NCBI GenBank assembly: GCA_003563055.1
Contig: PWSY01000147.1
Location: forward strand, 1 to 39,273
Length of the DNA: 39,273 nt
Direction of reading: 5' to 3'
Origin: Anaerolineaceae bacterium
GTDB lineage: Bacteria; Chloroflexota; Anaerolineae; Anaerolineales; Anaerolineaceae
In this document: one piece after another, positions 35,743 to 39,273 of the stretch
Layout of the letters: every line of letters begins with the position of its first letter
Numbering within the stretch: position 1 is the stretch's first letter
The notes under the pieces: generated by a model
Told to the model about the DNA's origin: nothing
Databases searched by the model: none
The model's input: only the letters and a program-made list of their open reading frames with translations
Program-made: the position numbers and the translations under genes

Positions 35743-36525
35743 TCAACCGGCAAAACGGTATCCCCTGGAGCGAACTGTGAGAATGTGGTTGGGATTGGAG
35801 GTATCTTTCTCAATCTTCTGCCGCAGCCGCCTGATATTGACCCGCACAATGGGTCGGGCATCCTTCTCGTCCATATCATAACCCTGCACAGCGCGGATTA
35901 ATTCGCTCGCGCTGACCACTCGGTCAGCGTTGGAAGCAAGATAATCCAGCATTTCAAATTCAGTGGGGCTCAGTTGAATAGGTTTTCCACGATTTATAAC
36001 CAGCCTTTTTCGACGATCCACAACCATATTATTGCTTTCGAGAACCTGATCCGAAACAAATTCATCCTCATCATTTTCCAGAAGCTGGTTTTTCAACTGG
36101 CTGAGCATCAACTCAATTCTCTGGATCATCTCAAGGCGCTCAGCAAATTCTCGCCTTTCAATCATGCACCTTTTAACCCTCGAGACCAGTTCAACGATAT
36201 TTACCGGAGTGACCAGGTAGTCATAGGTCTCTTTGCGTAAGATATCCAGCGAATATTTCAAGATAGCATAGGTCGTTACCACGATCACGTCCGTATCCGG
36301 TTGGTGTCCCTTTATCCATGTCAATAATTCAATTCCAACAGCTCGGCTCCCATTATTCAGGTCAATAATCACCAGGCCGAAATGATGATTCTCCAAAAAC
36401 GGGTGTGCTGCCTCATTTTTATCAGCACAATCAACAATGAATCCCAATTTTTTAATCGCCTCAGACCAAACGGCGCTACTTCTTTTATCATCACTGACAA
36501 TCAATATTGATTCTTCTAAAACCAT
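35743..36525 (-). CDS. OmpR-type response regulator with degenerate receiver
   Basis: 260 residues. The receiver domain (about 1-120) has an acidic SDD near the N-terminus and phospho-acceptor candidate Asp55 in LVIIDLNNG, plus Thr84/85. The usual Lys before Pro (KP) is Thr106 in DYLVTP, so phospho-signalling could be altered. A linker of about 40 residues with a Gln/Leu-rich helix leads to a winged-helix DNA-binding domain (about 165-258: LSPTEFEMLDYLASNADRVVSASELIRAV, RVNIRRLRQKI, RSRGYRFAG). GAGG lies before the ATG. No kinase adjoins it. Confidence 0.92.
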   Translation of the reverse strand: MVLEESILIVSDDKRSSAVWSEAIKKLGFIVDCADKNEAAHPFLENHHFGLVIIDLNNGSRAVGIELLTWIKGHQPDTDVIVVTTYAILKYSLDILRKETYDYLVTPVNIVELVSRVKRCMIERREFAERLEMIQRIELMLSQLKNQLLENDEDEFVSDQVLESNNMVVDRRKRLVINRGKPIQLSPTEFEMLDYLASNADRVVSASELIRAVQGYDMDEKDARPIVRVNIRRLRQKIEKDTSNPNHILTVRSRGYRFAG

Positions 36526-36858
36526 AAGAACCTCGCTTACTTATTAACACACCAACGCTTCATACCCATTAATCCTTCACAATCCAAGACTGAGACATAA
36601 CAAGGACCGATCACGTAATGGCGAAAATTATTTCAATCCAGCTATGTTATGGATACAAGTTTTATGCCTATCGGTAAAAATAACAGTATTCATAGCAGTT
36701 TCATAACAAGATTCATTACAGAATTGTTTTTTTCCTGGGACTTTATTTTACAATATCGAACTGATAGATACCTTAATCTAAGTTTATAATATGGGAAATT
36801 TAGTTATACATGTATGATTAAGAAAAGAGCACATCCCCCAAAATTTTCTAGGTTTATT
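36526..36858. other. AT-rich intergenic region
   Basis: 333 bases, no gene. It is clearly richer in A and T than the flanking genes, with T-rich stretches near 36727. On the minus strand a weak pair TTGGAT / TATGAA (17-base spacer) lies upstream of the regulator gene, about 36564-36592. Nothing else is recognised. Confidence 0.45.
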
Positions 36859-38181
36859 TTAAGGAAAGAGCACCTTCAAAGCATCGGGGGCATATGTCTC
36901 AACAACCTCTGCCGAAATGCCATTTAGGCCACATATCTCGGCATACAGATCAGCACTGGGTCGGCGGATGCGCGCCTGCGTTTCCACATCCAAGCCCCAT
37001 AACCCAAAACGCTGAGTCCAGCCGCGCTCCCACTCAAAGTTATCAACCAGGGACCAGTGAAAATAACCCTTAACCAGGTAATTATCGTTGATAATTTGCC
37101 ACAAGGCATACAAATGCTCCAGGAGATACTGTGGCCGCAGGGTATCCTCAGAATCCTCGACCCCATTTTCTGTGATGATCATCGGAAGCCCAAATTGACT
37201 CCCCCACTTCACACATTCGATCATACCTTCAGGCAAATTGGCGATAAAACCAGACTCACTCAGCGACGCCCCATCCGGGTACGAACGATGACCGAAGATC
37301 TTTCCCGGCGCGAATAGATCGAACCGGACCCGATCGCTGGAATAATAATTTAAGCCCACAAAATCTTGCGTCCCAACAGCGTCACTGATGCGGTGTTTTT
37401 TACAAATCGCGTTGAACACACCGTCTTTTAGCGTCCTGGGGAACAAATCATTGAACAATGTATTGTAAACACCGGCCGTCCAGCGATCAACAGGCAACCA
37501 GGTGGCGGGTTTAAATCCCCGGTAATGGAGCGCCACACCCACGCGGGCTTCGGGTTGGATCTCATGGATCACATGATAAGCCCTGGCATGGGCCCGGATC
37601 AGATGGTCCATAACCCTCAGTGCCGCTTTGAGGCTCCTCTTACCGGGGGGAAAGACCCCTTCAAGATACGCACTGTACATATAGACATTAGGTTCGTTTA
37701 TCGTTATCCACAGATCACAGAAAGGTTCTAAAGCCTCAACGGATTTTTTTACAAAGCGAGCAAAGAGATCAACCACCGCCTCATTTTCCCATCCCCCCAT
37801 TTCAGCCACCCAAAGCGGTTCGCTGAAGTGATGCAGCGTCACCATGGGGGCCATATTTCGCTCTCTTAACCGTTTCAACATTTCTCGATAGCGATCCAAT
37901 GCGCCTTCATCCCAACGATCAGGTGTAGGTTGAATCCGGCTCCAGGCAATGGACAGCCTGTGGGCATTCTGATTGGCCTCATAAGCCCGGTCAAAATCTT
38001 CCCGCCAACGGCCTCCCCACCAATCACAGGCAAGCCCAGACTTATCGCCATTTAAAATCCGACCCTCTTCCTGCTCCCAGGCATACCAGGTGTTATTCTG
38101 ATTGCGCCCCTCTACCTGGTGAGCTGCTGTGGCCGTCCCCCATAGAAATCCCTCTGTAAAATAATAAATTCCTTTTGGCAT
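36859..38181 (-). CDS. Beta-glucosidase, glycoside hydrolase family 1
   Basis: 440 residues. TIM-barrel retaining glycosidase. The N-terminus has FLWGTATAAHQVEG; the acid/base Glu163 is in WITINEPN and the nucleophile Glu338 in MIITENG. WSLVDNFEWERGWTQRFGL and the aglycone-site residues are in place. Length agrees with the family. AGGAG lies 9 bases before the ATG. It has no sugar transporter next to it in the window. The upstream gene on the same strand is the truncated surface-type protein. Confidence 0.96.
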   Translation of the reverse strand: MPKGIYYFTEGFLWGTATAAHQVEGRNQNNTWYAWEQEEGRILNGDKSGLACDWWGGRWREDFDRAYEANQNAHRLSIAWSRIQPTPDRWDEGALDRYREMLKRLRERNMAPMVTLHHFSEPLWVAEMGGWENEAVVDLFARFVKKSVEALEPFCDLWITINEPNVYMYSAYLEGVFPPGKRSLKAALRVMDHLIRAHARAYHVIHEIQPEARVGVALHYRGFKPATWLPVDRWTAGVYNTLFNDLFPRTLKDGVFNAICKKHRISDAVGTQDFVGLNYYSSDRVRFDLFAPGKIFGHRSYPDGASLSESGFIANLPEGMIECVKWGSQFGLPMIITENGVEDSEDTLRPQYLLEHLYALWQIINDNYLVKGYFHWSLVDNFEWERGWTQRFGLWGLDVETQARIRRPSADLYAEICGLNGISAEVVETYAPDALKVLFP

Positions 38182-38319
38182 CTTTGATCGCTCCTGAAGC
38201 GGATTAACCGGGTTATTATCAAACCGTTGGTGATTTAGTTCATTTTCCTAATTTTACCAAGTATTAAATCAAATACCCTTTGCCAAATTTTTCCCCGCAG
38301 GTGTTTAAAAAGAGCTGGC

Positions 38320-39228
38320 TTAAGCGGTAAAGGGCTCTGAATAGGGTTTTTGGGTTGTTTTTACGATCACCTTTTCGGTGATAAGGTTATACTCCGCTGC
38401 CAGGACAAAAGAGGGTGGGAAAAAGTGTTTGTCCCATGGCTTTGAAAGTTGGCCCTGGCCGGCGTAAGCGGCCCAAGTGCCGATGGGCGGCCGGTAGGAT
38501 GGCAGCCTGACCCCGTTATGGCCATAGAAGTTACCAAACCGATCCATATAGGATTCAATGTTATTAGGATCTGGCTGTTCGTAGAAAAATAAATTTAGAT
38601 CTGGTGTTACACGGGCCAAAATACGGCGCTTGTTTACGGTGCCCATATCCATAAGGTGTTTAACTTCAGACAAATGGGTATTGAACTCATTGCGAAATGG
38701 GCACGCCTCAACACCTGACGTAAAGGGTTCGACTTTGTTAAAGAACTGGTCGTAATCTGCGATGATGTCTGTAAGCTGCTGGCCTGTGTCTTGTGCTGCG
38801 ATGGCACGAAAATAAAGATTGGGCCTAACACCTGGAGAAGTTACATTAGGAATATCAGTCCAGGCAGCGCCAACATAGAGCCTGGCCCTAAAATGATGGG
38901 TTGTATCTTCCGCGGCTTCATCTAACTTAATATCATAATGATTAGAAGCGTTTGAAGTGGCGGGATCGAATGAAAGCCAGGCCCTGCCTAATGGAACCGT
39001 AACAGGGGGATTAAACTCATAGGCAAACCAAGTAAAGCGAGTAGAAGAGTAGCTTGAACCTGAAATTGTATTAGAATAGCCAACAATTGACCCTGGCGTG
39101 TTGGTGTTTATACCCTGTTGATGAAGCCTAACCTGGGTATTTGAAGTGGGGGCGCCCTGCTTGCGGCCTTTTAAATAAACAAACTTATAATTAATAGCTG
39201 AGAGGTTAATCCCCCTGTTACGGTTCCA
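38320..39228 (-). CDS. C-terminal part of an uncharacterised surface or virion-like protein
   Basis: The minus frame is open for 302 codons up to an in-frame TAA at 39229-39231, with no convincing start codon. The first about 115 residues (INYKFVYLKGRK, TQVRLHQQG, FNPPVTVPLGRAWLSFDPATSN) resemble beta-sandwich modules found in phage structural and choice-of-anchor-type surface proteins. A second region has NKRRILARVTPDLNLFFYEQPD, IGTWAAYAG and ends TTQKPYSEPFTA. I do not recognise a named family. The upstream part is broken at 39202 where an inverted copy of 38947-39018 begins, so the real N-terminus is missing or lies elsewhere. No tail, portal or terminase genes were seen. Confidence 0.55.
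   Translation of the reverse strand, partial: WNRNRGINLSAINYKFVYLKGRKQGAPTSNTQVRLHQQGINTNTPGSIVGYSNTISGSSYSSTRFTWFAYEFNPPVTVPLGRAWLSFDPATSNASNHYDIKLDEAAEDTTHHFRARLYVGAAWTDIPNVTSPGVRPNLYFRAIAAQDTGQQLTDIIADYDQFFNKVEPFTSGVEACPFRNEFNTHLSEVKHLMDMGTVNKRRILARVTPDLNLFFYEQPDPNNIESYMDRFGNFYGHNGVRLPSYRPPIGTWAAYAGQGQLSKPWDKHFFPPSFVLAAEYNLITEKVIVKTTQKPYSEPFTA
38947..39018 (-). repeat. 72-bp inverted repeat, copy inside the frame
   Basis: Matches 39202-39273 in reverse complement at 69 of 72 positions by eye. On the minus strand it encodes EFNPPVTVPLGRAWLSFDP followed by ATSNA. Confidence 0.85.
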
Positions 39229-39273
39229 TTAGGCAGGGCCTGGCTTTCATTCGATCCCGCCCTTTCAAACGCT
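39202..39273 (+). repeat. 72-bp inverted repeat, copy at the window edge
   Basis: Reverse complement of 38947-39018 with three differences. Read on the plus strand it encodes the same motif with Val for Phe and Leu for Thr (EVNPPVTVPLGRAWLSFDP then ALSNA). It reaches the last base, so it may be longer. The plus-strand frame has a TGA right before it, so this copy is not part of a complete gene here. Confidence 0.85.

Noticed and set aside
38320-39228. Prophage
   Set aside because: Only one virion-like fragment is present, with no integrase, terminase, portal or capsid genes in the window; the beta-sandwich similarity also fits a cell-surface protein.

Overview
The window reads as a chromosomal stretch of a low-to-mid GC bacterium, most likely Chloroflexota, class Anaerolineae. 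This is inferred, not proven. The hints are several lipoproteins with Thr/Pro/Glu-rich linkers, a YvcK/CofD-like protein with two N-terminal membrane helices, tandem MgtE transporters, membrane-anchored zinc-ribbon proteins and many short palindromic repeats between genes. No rRNA, CRISPR array, transposase or integrase is visible. One tRNA gene (Phe, GAA) is present.

Layout. 1-899: 3' end of clpB. 900-2581: repeat-rich region holding a broken BioB-like radical SAM gene that sits between inverted and direct repeats. 2582-7190: a SUMF1-type lipoprotein, then on the minus strand a small MscS channel, a LmbE/PIG-L deacetylase, a DUF3298-type lipoprotein and a NYN/YacP-like protein. 7312-7413: a long hairpin repeat element. 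7451-11728: a tight plus-strand run of two paralogous membrane zinc-ribbon proteins, a methyltransferase, a small membrane protein and upp, closed by a second hairpin element.

11845-20046 is a minus-strand central-metabolism block, in transcription order yvcK-like, gap, pgk, mgtE, mgtE, tpiA. Three glycolytic/gluconeogenic enzymes and a predicted gluconeogenesis regulator therefore share a strand with two Mg2+ transporters. Intrinsic terminators appear between gap and pgk, before mgtE and before tpiA. A consensus promoter at 15858-15886 has a perfect palindrome filling its spacer and an early terminator just downstream, so it looks like a regulated, attenuated start for the mgtE pair.

20111-20280: a 39-bp tandem repeat. 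20338-23884: an orphan GAF-PAS histidine kinase and an ABC exporter half-transporter with an unusual NBD insertion. 24006-29461: GNAT acetyltransferase, Gfo/Idh/MocA oxidoreductase, aspartate-racemase family protein, DUF4177 protein, tRNA-Phe with clear promoter and terminator, a two-repeat lipoprotein and an isochorismatase-family hydrolase. 29651-33064: amidohydrolase, orphan beta-class DNA methyltransferase, and a cysteine-rich 4Fe-4S protein. 33478-38181: polysaccharide-deacetylase-like lipoprotein, YdcF-like protein, OmpR-type regulator with a degenerate receiver, and GH1 beta-glucosidase.

38320-39228 is an open minus-strand frame without a visible start. It resembles the C-terminal part of a beta-sandwich surface or virion protein. 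Its 5' part is cut by a 72-bp inverted copy of its own sequence at the window edge: an invertible segment, a divergent inverted gene copy, or an assembly artefact.

I did not find an obvious complete defence or secretion system. The best candidates for something new are the edge inverted repeat, the operator/attenuator before mgtE, the zinc-ribbon pair, the Cys-rich ferredoxin-like protein and the repeat-bounded radical SAM relic.
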